Notes under the pieces: model-generated
What the model saw: only the letters and a program-made list of their open reading frames with translations
What the model was told of the DNA's origin: nothing
Database searches by the model: none
Part shown: in pieces, positions 34,810 through 45,183 of the stretch
Position numbering within the stretch: position 1 is the first letter of the stretch
Layout: each line of letters begins with the position of its first letter
Source: Asanoa sp. WMMD1127
GTDB lineage: Bacteria > Actinomycetota > Actinomycetes > Mycobacteriales > Micromonosporaceae
Direction: 5' to 3'
Assembly: GCF_029626225.1 (NCBI RefSeq)
Contig: NZ_JARUBP010000001.1
Location: forward strand, 7,006,001-7,070,000
DNA length: 64,000 nucleotides
Translations under genes and position numbers: made by a program

Positions 34810-35556
34810 CAGCGCCTTCTCCGCCACCGCGAGCTCGGCGGCCGTGGCCACCCGCGGCGTGATCGTCTCTTCGCGGTAGAGCCCCTCGACGCCCTCGTCC
34901 GGCCCGGACAGCAGGGCGCCCTTGGTGGCGGCGTGGCTGAACCGCAGCCCGTCGGGCCCGCGCAGGAACACCAGCGCCGCCTCGCCGGCCGTGTCGACCG
35001 CCGGCAGGTAGGGCTGCACCAGCGCGGTGCGGCCCGCGTCCAGCAGCCGACGCAGGTGGGCGTCGAAGGCGCTGTTCTCCCCCGGGTCGTCGAGCCGGTA
35101 GCGGCCCGCGTCGACGCTGCCGGCGCCGATGGCCGGCTTGATGACGAGATCCGTCGGCAGGCCGTAGTGGAACCACCCCTCCGGCCCCATGACCATCGTG
35201 GGGATCACCGGCACGCCGGCCCGCGCCAGCTCGTCCAGGTAGCTCTTGTCGGTGTTCCACTCGACGACGTCGGCCGGGTTGGCCAGGTTGCCCCGCCCCG
35301 CCGCCCAGGCGACGAACTCCGCCCGGCGCGGCGCGTAGTCCCAGGCCGAGCGGAGCACGACCAGGTCGTAGCCGGCCCAGTCGACCGCCGGATCGTCCCA
35401 GACGGCCGGCTCGGCCGTGACGCCGAGCGCGGCCAGCGGCGCCAGCACGAGCCGGTCGTCCTCCTCGAGGTCAGGAATTTCCGCACAGGTAACGAGAGCG
35501 ACCCGGGATGTCTCCCGGGTCGCCGTCCGCTCATGGGTTGATGTGGTGGTGGTCAA
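34624..35556 (-). CDS. ATP-grasp domain protein (RimK/glutathione-synthetase-like)
   Basis: This 310-residue protein shows the ATP-grasp pattern: VEWNTDKSYLDELARAGVPV, DLVIKPAIGAGSVDAGRYRL, LYARVDLIPAEDGRPVLIEL and ELTEPSLFLG. These enzymes ligate a carboxyl-phosphate to an amine; the substrate is not known. The proposed start is TTG at 35556, the least certain part of the gene, because an 11-bp hairpin sits within the first codons. The family core begins near VALVTCAEIPDLEEDD, about 19 residues in. The last 186 bp overlap the ctaA tail on the other strand. Confidence 0.85.
   Translation of the reverse strand: MTTTTSTHERTATRETSRVALVTCAEIPDLEEDDRLVLAPLAALGVTAEPAVWDDPAVDWAGYDLVVLRSAWDYAPRRAEFVAWAAGRGNLANPADVVEWNTDKSYLDELARAGVPVIPTMVMGPEGWFHYGLPTDLVIKPAIGAGSVDAGRYRLDDPGENSAFDAHLRRLLDAGRTALVQPYLPAVDTAGEAALVFLRGPDGLRFSHAATKGALLSGPDEGVEGLYREETITPRVATAAELAVAEKALSAIPGGVDRLLYARVDLIPAEDGRPVLIELELTEPSLFLGTDDGAAERFAGAVAGRLAAAG
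35498..35523 (-). promoter_or_regulatory. Strong hairpin inside the start region of the ATP-grasp gene
   Basis: GCGACCCGGGA and TCCCGGGTCGC form a perfect 11-bp stem closed by a 4-base loop. It falls at codons 12-20 of the proposed TTG-started reading frame. It could be an attenuator, a translation-control element or a coding coincidence. Confidence 0.4.
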
Positions 35557-35586
35557 GTGATCGCTTTCTCGGTGGGTCGGCGCGGG

Positions 35587-35919
35587 TCAGCGCGACAGCG
35601 TGCGCCGGGCCATCGACCGCCACAGGTCGTTGCTCGGGCGCATCTGGTCCATCAGCTCCCGCTCCCACTCGTTCTCCACGGTGACGCCGGCGTGTAGGCA
35701 CGCCGCACGGGCAACGTCGGTGCCCTCCGCGAACTGGTCCACCCAGACCCCGTCACCCCCGACGAGGACGATCCGGGCGCCGCGCTTGCCGACGTATTCG
35801 ATGACCGCCCTGGCGCCACCGTGGTCGGCGGCGAACGACCGGATCCCGGCCACCAGACCTTCGGGGGTCGTGGCGGTGGGCTGTTCGGTCGTCAGCGTCG
35901 TATCGGAACCATCTGCCAT
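35587..35919 (-). CDS. Hypothetical protein, 110 residues
   Basis: I recognise no family. The sequence has a disordered Thr-rich N-terminus (ATG at 35919 chosen; an in-frame start at 35937 would add six residues). A compact region EYVGKRGARIVLVGGDGVWV then FAEGTDVARAACLHAGVTVE follows, ending in a basic WRSMARRTLSR. It lacks signal and membrane segments. It lies 30 bp upstream of the ATP-grasp start on the same strand and may be co-transcribed with it. Codon use looks like its neighbours. Confidence 0.6.
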   Translation of the reverse strand: MADGSDTTLTTEQPTATTPEGLVAGIRSFAADHGGARAVIEYVGKRGARIVLVGGDGVWVDQFAEGTDVARAACLHAGVTVENEWERELMDQMRPSNDLWRSMARRTLSR

Positions 35920-36052
35920 GCGGGAGAGCGTAAGCACGCGTACCGCATTCCGCGTGCCATCCGATCGTGTTTTGTGATTCCAGTCATCGGGTGAGTTTAA
36001 GAATCAGCAAAGTATTTTAGAGTTACTAAAGACGGACATATGCCGTTAAGTA

Positions 36053-36084
36053 CGGGCGGCATCTCGGACAAGCCGCATCGCCCG
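36053..36084 (-). terminator. Hairpin beyond the ctaB gene
   Basis: CGGGCG (36053-36058) pairs with CGCCCG (36079-36084) about 90 bp downstream of ctaB on the minus strand. An A+T-rich stretch follows in that direction (TACTTAACGGCATATG). This fits a terminator, although the stem is short. Confidence 0.4.
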
Positions 36085-36175
36085 ATCGAGTTCGTGTCGC
36101 AAAGCCGGCATTTTCCGCGTTTCTCGGTCAGAACGCATGTTCCGCACCAGGTCGCTCGGTCCGCGCGAGGGTCGC

Positions 36176-37108
36176 TCAGAGCAGCGCGTCGAGCGCGACC
36201 GCCACCGACACGATCGTCAGGTACGTGATCGACCAGTGGAACAGCCGCATCGGCTTGAGCGGCTCGCCCCGGCGGGACCGGCCCACCAGCCGGTGCGCCT
36301 CGACGATGAACGCCGCGCCGCACACCAGGGCGGTGATGCCGTAGAGCGGGCCCAGGCCGAGCGGCCAGGCCGCCAGCGAGGACGCCACGGTCAGCCAGGT
36401 GAACAGCACGATCTCGCGGTTGACCCGGGTCGCCGAGCGCACGACGGGCAGCATCGGGATGCCGGCCCGCGCGTAGTCGTCCTTGTAGGTGATCGCCAGC
36501 GCGTAGAAGTGCGGCATCTGCCAGAAGAACACGACCGCGAAGAGCGCCCACGCCATCGGCGACAGGCCGCCCGTGACGGCCGCCCAGCCGATCAGCACCG
36601 GCGCCGCGCCGCAGGCGCCGCCCCAGAACGTGTTCTGCGGCGTGGTCCGCTTGAGCCACAGCGTGTAGACGAGGTCGTAGTAGGCGATCGCGGCCGCGGT
36701 GAGCCCGGCCGCCAGCCAGTTGGTGAAGCCGGCCATCAGACCCACCGACACCACGGCCAGCACCAGACCGAACACCAGCACGCTCTGTGGGGACAGGGCG
36801 TGGGTGGGCAGCGGGCGCCGCTTCGTGCGGCGCATCAGCTGGTCGATGTCGCGGTCGATGTAGCAGTTGAGGGCGTTGGCGGCGCCGGCCGCGAGCGTGC
36901 CGCCGATCAGCACCACCACCATCGTGGCGATCGACGGCATCCCGTCGGCGGCGAGGATCATCGCCGGCACGGTGGTGACCAGCAGCAGCTCGATGATCCG
37001 CGGCTTGGTCAGCGCGACGTAGGCGCGGACGACGGCCCGGGGGTCGCGCCGGGCGGGCACCGGGACCGGTCCCGGGACCAGGGTCGGCGACGGACGCTCC
37101 GTGACCAT
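36176..37108 (-). CDS. ctaB: Protoheme IX farnesyltransferase (heme O synthase)
   Basis: This 310-residue multispanning prenyltransferase has the active-site motif [20 protein letters not shown], the N-terminal [20 protein letters not shown] and the second Asp-rich region [14 protein letters not shown]. It adds a farnesyl group to protoheme, giving the heme O used by CtaA. The ATG at 37108 is chosen; a TTG two codons upstream is possible. It is divergent from tkt and separated from ctaA by the ATP-grasp pair, which is unusual only in that insertion. Confidence 0.95.
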   Translation of the reverse strand: MVTERPSPTLVPGPVPVPARRDPRAVVRAYVALTKPRIIELLLVTTVPAMILAADGMPSIATMVVVLIGGTLAAGAANALNCYIDRDIDQLMRRTKRRPLPTHALSPQSVLVFGLVLAVVSVGLMAGFTNWLAAGLTAAAIAYYDLVYTLWLKRTTPQNTFWGGACGAAPVLIGWAAVTGGLSPMAWALFAVVFFWQMPHFYALAITYKDDYARAGIPMLPVVRSATRVNREIVLFTWLTVASSLAAWPLGLGPLYGITALVCGAAFIVEAHRLVGRSRRGEPLKPMRLFHWSITYLTIVSVAVALDALL

Positions 37109-37362
37109 GCTCAAGGCCGTGTCCTACCTTCCCGCGGGGCTCGTCATCGGACCGCCGCCGGCGGTCAACAGGACGATCGACAGCGTACGCGGCGCGTATC
37201 CGCGCTGATCGGCGACCCGACGCGGTGCGGCGCGAACCACCCGGTGAGTGTCTTCCCGCCCACAACACGCGCCGCAGGGCGAGATCCGGCGGCACGTGTT
37301 TAGCACGGGTCGCTAGGGTCAGACATGAGGGACCGGAATTCACGCCGAGGAGCGCCGACATC

Positions 37363-39498
37363 GTGCCTGCCAGCAACTCAGAGCAAGCCACATTCACCTG
37401 GTCCGAGCTGGACCGTAAGGCGGTCGACACGATCCGCGTCCTCGCGATGGACGCGGTCGAGAAGGCCGGCAACGGTCACCCGGGCACCGCCATGAGCCTC
37501 GCCCCCGCCGCGTACCTGCTGTTCAACCGGGTCATGCGACACGATCCGACCGACCCGCTCTGGCCGGGCCGCGACCGGTTCGTGCTCTCCGCCGGGCACA
37601 GCAGTCTCACTCTCTACATCCAGCTCTACCTGACCGGCTACGGCCTCGGTCTGGAAGACCTGATGTCGCTGCGCCAGTGGGGCTCCCTGACCCCGGGCCA
37701 CCCCGAGCACGGCCACACCAAGGGCGTCGAGACCACCACCGGCCCGCTGGGCCAGGGCATCGGCAACGCGGTCGGCATGGCGATGGCCGCCCGCCGCGAG
37801 AAGGGCCTGTTCGACCCCGAGAGCGACGGCGGCTCGCTCTTCGACCACTTCGTCTACACGATCGTCTCCGACGGCGACATCGAAGAGGGCATCAGCCACG
37901 AGGTCAGCTCGCTCGCCGGGCACCAGCGGCTGGGCAACCTGGTGGCGATCTGGGACGACAACGAGATCTCCATCGAGGACGACACCCGCATCGCGAAGAG
38001 CGAGGACGTCGCGGCCCGCTACGCGGCCTACGGCTGGCACGTGCAGACGGTCGACTGGCGCACCGGGCACGCCGACGAGGGCGACTACCGGGAGGACCCG
38101 GAGGCACTCTGGCGGGCGATCGAGGCGGCGAAGGCCGTCACCGATCGCCCGTCGTTCATCGTGCTCCGCACCATCATCGGTTGGCCGGCGCCCAACAAGC
38201 AGAACACCGGCAAGATCCACGGATCGGCGCTCGGCGCTGACGAGGTCGCCGCGACCAAGAAGGTGCTGGGCTTCGACCCGGCCAAGAGCTTCGCCGTCGA
38301 CGCCGAGGTGATCGAGCACACCCGCGCCGCGATCGCCCGCGGCCAGGCCGAGCACGCCGAGTGGGACAAGGCGTTCGCCGCCTGGTCGACCGACAGCCCC
38401 GAGCGCCGCGCGTTGTTCGACCGGCTGACCGCCCGCGCCCTGCCGGCGGGCTGGACCGACGCGCTGCCCGTCTGGCCGGCCGACCCGAAGGGCGTCGCCA
38501 CCCGGGCCGCCTCCGGCAAGGTCCTCGAGGCGCTCGCGCCGGTGCTGCCCGAGCTGTGGGGCGGCTCGGCCGACCTCGCCGAGAGCAACAACACCACGAT
38601 GAAGGGCGAGCCGTCGTTCGTGCCCGCCGAGCACGCCACCAAGGAGTTCCCGGGCGACGAGTTCGGCCGGACCCTCCACTTCGGCATCCGCGAGCACGGC
38701 ATGGGCGCGATCCTCAACGGCATCGTGCTGCACGGCGCCACCCGCCCGTACGGCGGCACGTTCCTCGTGTTCAGCGACTACATGCGACCGGCGGTGCGGC
38801 TGGCGGCGCTGATGAAGCTGCCCGTCACCTACGTCTGGACGCACGACTCGATCGGCCTCGGCGAGGACGGGCCGACGCACCAGCCGATCGAGCACCTGAC
38901 CGCGCTACGGGCCATCCCGGGCCTCGACGTGGTGCGCCCGGCCGACGCCAACGAGACGGCGTGGGCGTGGCGGATGGCGCTGGAGCACACCGACCGGCCG
39001 ACCGCGCTGGCCCTGACCCGGCAGGCCCTGCCGACCATCGACCGCGAGCGCTACGCGTCGGCGGAGAACGTCGCCCGGGGCGGCTACATCCTCTCCGAGG
39101 CCTCCAACGGCCAGCCCGAGGTGATCCTCATGGGCACCGGCTCCGAGGTGCAGCTCTGCCTGACCGCGCAGGAGCGGCTGGAGGCCGACGGCACGCCGAC
39201 CCGGGTCGTCTCGATGCCGTGCCAGGAGTGGTTCCGGGCGCAGGACGAGGCCTACCAGCAGTCGGTGCTGCCCAAGGCGGTCAAGGCCCGGGTCAGCGTC
39301 GAGGCCGGCATCGCCATGTCGTGGCGCGACCTCGTCGGCGACTCCGGCGAGAGCGTCAGCATCGAGCACTACGGGGCCAGCGCGCCCTACACGGTGCTCT
39401 TCGAGCAGTTCGGCTTCACCGCCGACAACGTCGTCGCGAAGGCGCACGCCTCGCTGGCGAAGGTCGGCGCCATCACCGGTTTCACCACGGGCAACTGA
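37363..39498 (+). CDS. tkt: Transketolase
   Basis: This 711-residue thiamine-diphosphate enzyme carries [40 protein letters not shown], the cofactor region [20 protein letters not shown] and the C-terminal [19 protein letters not shown]. It moves two-carbon units between sugars in the non-oxidative pentose-phosphate pathway. GTG start at 37363, after a GAGGAG about 11 bases upstream. It heads the tkt-tal-pgi-zwf-opcA-pgl run. Confidence 0.97.
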   Translation: MPASNSEQATFTWSELDRKAVDTIRVLAMDAVEKAGNGHPGTAMSLAPAAYLLFNRVMRHDPTDPLWPGRDRFVLSAGHSSLTLYIQLYLTGYGLGLEDLMSLRQWGSLTPGHPEHGHTKGVETTTGPLGQGIGNAVGMAMAARREKGLFDPESDGGSLFDHFVYTIVSDGDIEEGISHEVSSLAGHQRLGNLVAIWDDNEISIEDDTRIAKSEDVAARYAAYGWHVQTVDWRTGHADEGDYREDPEALWRAIEAAKAVTDRPSFIVLRTIIGWPAPNKQNTGKIHGSALGADEVAATKKVLGFDPAKSFAVDAEVIEHTRAAIARGQAEHAEWDKAFAAWSTDSPERRALFDRLTARALPAGWTDALPVWPADPKGVATRAASGKVLEALAPVLPELWGGSADLAESNNTTMKGEPSFVPAEHATKEFPGDEFGRTLHFGIREHGMGAILNGIVLHGATRPYGGTFLVFSDYMRPAVRLAALMKLPVTYVWTHDSIGLGEDGPTHQPIEHLTALRAIPGLDVVRPADANETAWAWRMALEHTDRPTALALTRQALPTIDRERYASAENVARGGYILSEASNGQPEVILMGTGSEVQLCLTAQERLEADGTPTRVVSMPCQEWFRAQDEAYQQSVLPKAVKARVSVEAGIAMSWRDLVGDSGESVSIEHYGASAPYTVLFEQFGFTADNVVAKAHASLAKVGAITGFTTGN

Positions 39499-39512
39499 GG
39501 GAGCGAAGCATC

Positions 39513-40655
39513 ATGACCGACCGGCTGGCCGAGCTTGCCGCCGCGGGCGTCGCCATTTGGCTCGACGACCTGTCCCGCGTCCGGCTGAGCACCGGCACCC
39601 TGGACCAGTTGCGCCGCGAACAGCACGTCGTGGGCGTGACCACCAACCCGACGATCTTCGCCAAGGCGCTCGCCGACGCGGACGCGTACGACGGTCAGGT
39701 CCGTGACCTGGCCACCCGGGACGTCGCCACGGAAGAGGCCGTCCGCATGCTGACCGCCTACGACGTGCGCTGGGCGTGCGACGTGATGCGGCCGGCGTTC
39801 GACGCCTCGGACGGCGTCGACGGCCGCGTCTCGCTCGAGGTCGACCCGCGGCTCGCCAAGGAGACCGAGAAGACGATCGCCGAGGCCAAGGCCCTCTGGT
39901 GGCTGATCGACCGGCCCAACGCGTTCATCAAGATCCCCGCGACCGAGGAGGGGCTGCCGGCGATCACCGCCGCGCTGGCCGCGGGCATCAGCGTCAACGT
40001 CACGCTGATCTTCTCGCTGGAGCGCTACAGCCAGGTGATGGACGCGTTCCTCGAGGGCATGGAGCAGGCCAAGGCCAACGGCCACGACCTGACCAACCTG
40101 GCCTCCGTCGCGTCGTTCTTCGTGTCCCGGTTCGACACCGAGATCGACAAGCGGCTCGAGAAGATCGGCAGCGACGAGGCCAAGGCGCTGCGGGGCAAGG
40201 GCGCGGTCGCCAACGCCCGGCTGGCGTACGAGCGCTACTCCGAGGTCTTCGCCGGGTCCCGCTGGCAGGCCCTGGCCGACGCGGGCGCCAAGCCGCAGCG
40301 GCCGCTGTGGGCCTCGACGTCGACCAAGAACCCGGACTACCCCGACACCCTCTACGTGCACGACCTGATCGCGCCGGGCGTCGTCAACACCATGCCGGAG
40401 TCGGTGATCCACGCCTGGGCCGACCACGGCGAGACCGAGGCCGACACCGTCACGGGCAACTACGACGACGCCAAGCAGGTGATGGCCGACCTCGCGCGGG
40501 TAGGGATCGACCTCGAGGACGTCTTCGACACGCTCGAGCGCGAGGGCGTCGAGAAGTTCTCGGCGAGCTGGCAGGAGCTGATCGACGGCGTCGACAAGTC
40601 GCTCAAGGCGGCGAAGGCCGGGTCGACCAAGCCCAGCGACGCGGCGAAGGGATAG
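39513..40655 (+). CDS. tal: Transaldolase
   Basis: This 380-residue TIM-barrel aldolase has [18 protein letters not shown], the Schiff-base lysine region [14 protein letters not shown] and [18 protein letters not shown]. It transfers a dihydroxyacetone unit between sugar phosphates. It is the longer actinobacterial form (family 2). It starts 14 bp after tkt, with a GAGG ribosome-binding stretch overlapping the tkt stop, and ends 4 bp before pgi. Confidence 0.96.
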   Translation: MTDRLAELAAAGVAIWLDDLSRVRLSTGTLDQLRREQHVVGVTTNPTIFAKALADADAYDGQVRDLATRDVATEEAVRMLTAYDVRWACDVMRPAFDASDGVDGRVSLEVDPRLAKETEKTIAEAKALWWLIDRPNAFIKIPATEEGLPAITAALAAGISVNVTLIFSLERYSQVMDAFLEGMEQAKANGHDLTNLASVASFFVSRFDTEIDKRLEKIGSDEAKALRGKGAVANARLAYERYSEVFAGSRWQALADAGAKPQRPLWASTSTKNPDYPDTLYVHDLIAPGVVNTMPESVIHAWADHGETEADTVTGNYDDAKQVMADLARVGIDLEDVFDTLEREGVEKFSASWQELIDGVDKSLKAAKAGSTKPSDAAKG

Positions 40656-40659
40656 CCGG

Positions 40660-42357
40660 GTGAGCACCTACGGATTCGGGTCCGACGGCGTCCAGGACGA
40701 CGACGACGCCGGTCCGGCATTCGCCGACGGGGTGGTGGCCGCGGCCGGCATCGCGGTCTACGGCGCCGGCAGCGCCGACGCGGCGGCCACCCGGGCGTCG
40801 CTGGTCGGCGCCGACGTCCCCGCCAAGCTCGTCGCCAAGGACGCCACGCTGTGGGGTTCCGACGCCGAGGCCGAGGCGAAGATCCGGTTGGGCTGGGTCG
40901 ACACGTTCCGCCGCAGCCGCGAGCTGCTGCCGCGGCTCGCCGAGCTGCGGGCCGAGCTCGCCGACCTCGACCACGTGGTGCTGGCCGGGATGGGCGGCTC
41001 CTCGCTCGCCCCGGAGGTGATCACGCGGACCCTCGACGTCGAGCTGACCGTCCTCGACACGACCGACCCGGCGCAGATCCGGGCGGCGCTGGCCGACCGG
41101 CTGGAGCGCACGCTGGTCGTGGTGTCCAGCAAGTCCGGCGGCACCGTCGAGACCGACAGCCACCGCCGCGCCTACTGGCAGGCCTTCCTCGACGCCGGAA
41201 TGACCGAGGAAGAGGCCGGCCGGCACTTCGTGATCGTCACCGACCCCGGCTCGCCGCTGGAGATGACCGGCCGCGAGATGGGCGCCCAGGTATTCCTGGC
41301 CGACTCCGACGTCGGCGGGCGCTACTCGGCGCTGACCGCGTTCGGCGTGGTGCCCTCGGCGCTGGCCGGCGTCGACGTCGCCGAGCTGCTCGACCAGGCC
41401 GAGGACCTGCTGCCCGCGCTGTCCGAGGAGAGCGGGAACCCGGGCCTCGCGCTGGGCGCCGCGCTCGGCTCGGCCGCCGTCGACGGCCGCGACAAGGTCG
41501 CCCTGGTCTCCGACGGCACCGGCATCGTCGGCCTCGGCGACTGGGCCGAGCAGCTGCTCGCCGAGTCGACCGGCAAGGAGGGCAAGGGCATCCTGCCGGT
41601 GGTCATCGAGACCCCCGACAGCCCCGGCGCGCACGGCGCCGACGTGGTCACCGTGACCGTGGGCGGCGCCCAGCCGCCGGCCGGTGTGCCGGGTGGCGGC
41701 GTGCGGCCCGACCTGGCGGTCAACGGCCCGCTCGGCGCCCAGTTCCTGACCTGGGAGTTCGCCACCGCGATCGCCGGCCGGGTGATCGGCATCGACCCGT
41801 TCAACCAGCCCAACGTCACCGAGTCCAAGAACAACACGACCCGGATCCTGGCCGAAGGGCTGCCCGACGAGTCGCCGGCGTTCACCGAGGGCGACATCGA
41901 GGTCTACGGCGGCTCGGGCGACAGCCTGGCGGCCGTGCTCGGCGCGCTGGTGGGCGGAATCGACCCGCACGGCTACCTCGCGGTGCTGGCCTACCTCGAC
42001 CGGCTCGGCGACGCCCGCGCCGAGGAGGTCCGCGCGCTGCTGGCCACCGCGGCCGGACGGCCCGTCACGTTCGGCTGGGGCCCGCGCTACCTGCACTCGA
42101 CCGGTCAATATCACAAGGGCGGTCCGCAGGTCGGCTCGTTCCTGCAGATCACCGGCGCGGTCGCCGCGGACCTGCCGATCCCGGGCAAGCCCTACGGCTT
42201 CGCCGAGCTCCAGGCCGCCCAGGCGGCCGGTGACCGGAAGGCGATGACCGACCGCGGCCGGCCGGTGGTCCGGTTGCACCTCACCGACCGGGCGGCGGGC
42301 ATCGACCAGCTGCTGCGCGCGTTGGCGAGCCTCCCCGCCAGCAAGGATTCACACTAG
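40660..42357 (+). CDS. pgi: Glucose-6-phosphate isomerase
   Basis: This 565-residue protein contains two SIS-type sugar isomerase halves. It shows LAGMGGSSLAPEVITRTLDV, VVSSKSGGTVETDSHRRAYW, GRYSALTAFGVVPSALAGVD and a C-terminal RYLHSTGQYHKGGPQVGSFL. The sequence resembles the isomerase part of the transaldolase/PGI fusions found in some bacteria, here split from tal by 4 bp. It interconverts glucose-6-phosphate and fructose-6-phosphate. GTG start at 40660. Confidence 0.93.
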   Translation: MSTYGFGSDGVQDDDDAGPAFADGVVAAAGIAVYGAGSADAAATRASLVGADVPAKLVAKDATLWGSDAEAEAKIRLGWVDTFRRSRELLPRLAELRAELADLDHVVLAGMGGSSLAPEVITRTLDVELTVLDTTDPAQIRAALADRLERTLVVVSSKSGGTVETDSHRRAYWQAFLDAGMTEEEAGRHFVIVTDPGSPLEMTGREMGAQVFLADSDVGGRYSALTAFGVVPSALAGVDVAELLDQAEDLLPALSEESGNPGLALGAALGSAAVDGRDKVALVSDGTGIVGLGDWAEQLLAESTGKEGKGILPVVIETPDSPGAHGADVVTVTVGGAQPPAGVPGGGVRPDLAVNGPLGAQFLTWEFATAIAGRVIGIDPFNQPNVTESKNNTTRILAEGLPDESPAFTEGDIEVYGGSGDSLAAVLGALVGGIDPHGYLAVLAYLDRLGDARAEEVRALLATAAGRPVTFGWGPRYLHSTGQYHKGGPQVGSFLQITGAVAADLPIPGKPYGFAELQAAQAAGDRKAMTDRGRPVVRLHLTDRAAGIDQLLRALASLPASKDSH

Positions 42358-42363
42358 GAGGCA

Positions 42364-42529
42364 GTGCCATTACCGAAGCCTGGACCTTCGGTCGGCACGG
42401 AGAACCCGATGGTGGGGGTGCCGCTACCGAAGCCTGGACGTTCGGTCGGCACGGAGAACCCGAGGTGGTGGGAGTGCCATTTCCGATGCCTGGACCTCCG
42501 GTCGGCATGGAGAACCCGAGGTGGTTTGA
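42364..42529 (+). repeat. Three tandem 54-56-bp hairpin repeats between pgi and zwf
   Basis: Units run 42364-42417 (54 bp), 42418-42473 and 42474-42529 (56 bp each); the next base pair begins the zwf GTG. Each unit starts GTGCC and holds a palindrome such as ACCGAAG-CCTGGAC-CTTCGGT, nested inside TGCC...GGCA. It then continues GGAGAACCCGA and, in units 2 and 3, a GAGGTGG five bases before the next GTG. The palindrome is best in unit 1 and decays in unit 3. This looks like a REP-type element or a duplicated translation-start segment. Confidence 0.85.
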
Positions 42530-42533
42530 GTGA
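42474..42533 (+). CDS. Possible 19-residue leader peptide coupled to zwf
   Basis: The third repeat can be read from its GTG as [19 protein letters not shown] and then stops at a TGA that overlaps the zwf GTG by three bases (GTGA). A GAGGTGG sits five bases before this GTG, exactly as for zwf itself. The geometry is that of translational coupling, but a peptide this short cannot be shown to be real from sequence. Confidence 0.3.
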   Translation: MPFPMPGPPVGMENPRWFE

Positions 42534-44044
42534 ACCCGCTCCGCGATCCGCAAGATCGCCGGTTGCCGAGGATCCCGGAGCCCTGTGCTCTGGTGATCTT
42601 CGGCGTCACCGGCGACCTGTCGCGCAAGAAGCTGTTGCCGGCCATCTACGACCTGGCCAACCGAGGGCTGCTGCCACCGGGCTTCGTCGTGCTCGGCTTC
42701 GCCCGGCGCGACTGGGGCGACGGCGACTTCGAGGACCTCGCGATGAGCGCGGCCAAGAAGGGTGCCCGCACCCCCTGGCGCGAGGAGGTGTGGGCCCGGC
42801 TCGCCGGCAACATCAAGTTCGTGCCGGGCGCGTTCGACGACGACGAGGCGTTCGACCAGCTCGCGTCCACACTGGACGAGCTGCGCGACACGCACGGCAT
42901 CGCCGGCAACGCCGCGTTCTACTTCGCGATCCCGCCACCGGCGTTCCCGATCGTGCTCAAGCAGCTCGCTCGCACCGGCATGGCCGACAACCGCAAGGCC
43001 GGCGGCTGGCGGCGGGTCGTCGTGGAGAAGCCGTTCGGCAACGACCTGTCCTCCGCGATGGCGCTCAACGGCCTGGTCGACGACGTGTTCACCCGCAGCG
43101 ACGTGTTCCGCATCGACCACTACCTGGGCAAGGAGACGGTCCAGAACATCCTGGCTCTCCGGTTCGCCAACAACCTGTTCGAGCCGCTGTGGAACAGCAA
43201 ATATGTCGACTCGGTGCAGATCACGATGGCCGAGGACGTGGGCATCGGCACCCGGGCCGGCTTCTACGACGCGGCCGGCGCGGCCCGCGACGTGCTGCAG
43301 AACCACCTGCTCCAGCTGCTGTCGCTGACCGCGATGGAGGAGCCGACCAGCTTCGACGCCGCCGAGATCAGCACCGAGAAGCTCAAGGTGCTGCGGGCCA
43401 TCACGATCCCGCAGGACATCCGCGGCGAGACGGTCCGGGGGCAGTACCTCCCGGGCTGGGTCGGCGGCGAGCGGGCGGTCGGCTACCTCGAGGAGAAGGA
43501 CGTGCCGTCCGACTCCACCACCGAGACGTACGTCGCGGTCAAGCTCGGCGTGCAGAACCGGCGGTGGGCCGGCGTGCCGTTCTATCTGCGCTGTGGCAAG
43601 CGGCTGCCGCGGCGGGTCACCGAGCTGGCGATCATCTTCAAGAAGGCGCCACACCTGCCCTTCAACCCGTACGACATCGAGATGTTGGGCGCCAACCAGC
43701 TGGTCATCCGGGTGCAGCCGGACGAGGGCGTGGTGCTCAAGTTCGGCTCCAAGGTGCCCGGCACCACGATGGAGGTCCGCGACATCGCGATGGACTTCGA
43801 ATACGGGGCCGCGTTCACCGAGTCCAGCCCGGAGGCCTACGAGCGGCTCGTGCTGGACGTGCTCGTGGGCGACCGCACGCTGTTCCCCGACGCGGCCGAG
43901 GTGGAGCAGAGCTGGCGGGTCATCGACCCGCTGGAGGAGGCCTGGGCCGGCACGTCGCCCGAGCCCTACCGGGCCGGCGAGTGGGGGCCGCACGCGGCCG
44001 ACGAGCTGCTGCGCCGCGACGGCCGGCACTGGAGGCGAGCATGA
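42530..44044 (+). CDS. zwf: Glucose-6-phosphate 1-dehydrogenase
   Basis: This 504-residue enzyme has the NADP-binding start [20 protein letters not shown], the active-site [20 protein letters not shown] and the segment [17 protein letters not shown]. It catalyses the first, NADPH-making step of the oxidative pentose-phosphate pathway. GTG 42530 follows GAGGTGG. Its stop overlaps the opcA start (ATGA). The upstream repeats may control its expression. Confidence 0.97.
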   Translation: MNPLRDPQDRRLPRIPEPCALVIFGVTGDLSRKKLLPAIYDLANRGLLPPGFVVLGFARRDWGDGDFEDLAMSAAKKGARTPWREEVWARLAGNIKFVPGAFDDDEAFDQLASTLDELRDTHGIAGNAAFYFAIPPPAFPIVLKQLARTGMADNRKAGGWRRVVVEKPFGNDLSSAMALNGLVDDVFTRSDVFRIDHYLGKETVQNILALRFANNLFEPLWNSKYVDSVQITMAEDVGIGTRAGFYDAAGAARDVLQNHLLQLLSLTAMEEPTSFDAAEISTEKLKVLRAITIPQDIRGETVRGQYLPGWVGGERAVGYLEEKDVPSDSTTETYVAVKLGVQNRRWAGVPFYLRCGKRLPRRVTELAIIFKKAPHLPFNPYDIEMLGANQLVIRVQPDEGVVLKFGSKVPGTTMEVRDIAMDFEYGAAFTESSPEAYERLVLDVLVGDRTLFPDAAEVEQSWRVIDPLEEAWAGTSPEPYRAGEWGPHAADELLRRDGRHWRRA

Positions 44045-45183
44045 TCGGGCTCTGGGACACCACCGGCAACGAGGTGGTCAAGGCGCTGGCCACCGAGCGC
44101 CGGTCGGCCGGCGGCGTGGCCAGCGGGATGGCGCTGACGCTGATCGTGGTCGTCGACGAGAAGCGCGTACGCGAAGCCGAGGCGGCCGCCACCATCGCGT
44201 CGTCGATGCACCCGTGCCGGCTGCTGATCGTGGTGCGGGCCGACGTCGAGCGACCCAGCAACCGGCTCGACGCCGAGGTGGTCGTCGGCGGCCGGCTCGG
44301 CCCGTGCGAGGCCGTCGTGATGCGGATGTACGGCCGGCTCGCGCTGCACGCCGAGTCCGTCGTCATGCCGCTGCTGGTGCCGGACGTCCCGGTCGTCACC
44401 TGGTGGCACGGCGAGCCGCCGGAGAAGATCGCCAACGACTTCCTCGGCGTGGTCGCCGACCGCCGGATCACCGACGTCTCGCAGACCGAGGACCCGGTGG
44501 CCGCCCTGCGCCAGCGGGCCAAGGACTACGCGCCCGGCGACACCGACCTCGCGTGGACCCGGATCACCCCGTGGCGCACGCTGGTCGCCTCGGCGTTCGA
44601 CACGACCGAGGACCACATCGTCGGCGCCACCATCGAGGCGTCCGGGCACGACCCGACGGCCGCGCTGATGGCCGGTTGGCTGGCGGCCCGGCTCGACGTC
44701 AACCCGCGGCTGGAGTCTGACGAGGCGCACCGGATCATGCATTCGATCTCGTTGGTCGCCGCCAACAACGACCAGCTCAAGCTGGTACGCGAGACCGACA
44801 TGGCGACGTTCAGCCGCACCAACCAGCTCGACCGGCAGCTGCCGCTGGTCCGTCGCCCGCTCGGCGAGGAGCTGGCCGAGGAGCTGCGCCGGCTCGACCC
44901 CGACCAGGTCTACGCGGCGGCGCTGAGCGCGATGTCCGGCGAGACCGGTCTCGACAACCGGCCGGCCCACCGGGTGCACGTCTGGAAGGACCCGGTGACC
45001 GCCGGCAACGCGCCCGGCCTCGGCCCCGGGATCGTCGGCGGCGGCCCGCCCACCCAGGCGGAGGACATGCCGCCGCGCACCGGCGACCGGGTCCGCCCGG
45101 CGTCGGCCGGCGCGGGCACGGCCCAGGGCTCGGCGCCCACCACCCCGTCGGGCTCCGGCTCCGGCTCGGGTGCGGCCTCGTGA
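44041..45183 (+). CDS. opcA: Glucose-6-phosphate dehydrogenase assembly protein OpcA
   Basis: This 380-residue protein begins [20 protein letters not shown] and shows [20 protein letters not shown], the conserved OpcA block. OpcA is needed for full Zwf activity in actinobacteria and cyanobacteria. The last ~50 residues are Gly/Ser/Pro-rich and probably disordered. It overlaps zwf upstream and pgl downstream by four bases each, so the three form one coupled unit. Confidence 0.95.
   Translation: MIGLWDTTGNEVVKALATERRSAGGVASGMALTLIVVVDEKRVREAEAAATIASSMHPCRLLIVVRADVERPSNRLDAEVVVGGRLGPCEAVVMRMYGRLALHAESVVMPLLVPDVPVVTWWHGEPPEKIANDFLGVVADRRITDVSQTEDPVAALRQRAKDYAPGDTDLAWTRITPWRTLVASAFDTTEDHIVGATIEASGHDPTAALMAGWLAARLDVNPRLESDEAHRIMHSISLVAANNDQLKLVRETDMATFSRTNQLDRQLPLVRRPLGEELAEELRRLDPDQVYAAALSAMSGETGLDNRPAHRVHVWKDPVTAGNAPGLGPGIVGGGPPTQAEDMPPRTGDRVRPASAGAGTAQGSAPTTPSGSGSGSGAAS

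Noticed and set aside
37115-37362. Possible riboswitch in the ctaB-tkt divergent gap
   Set aside because: No known conserved core was recognised; only ordinary promoter-like sequence is visible.
42364-42473. Reading the first two repeats before zwf as the start of a long protein
   Set aside because: The frame continues out of phase through zwf and opcA until it meets the opcA frame; zwf has its own ribosome-binding site and full family N-terminus.
42281-44029. 582-codon minus-strand frame with repeated GSPCRP-VQAS peptides
   Set aside because: The peptide repeats simply reflect the three DNA repeats before zwf; the rest is antisense to zwf.
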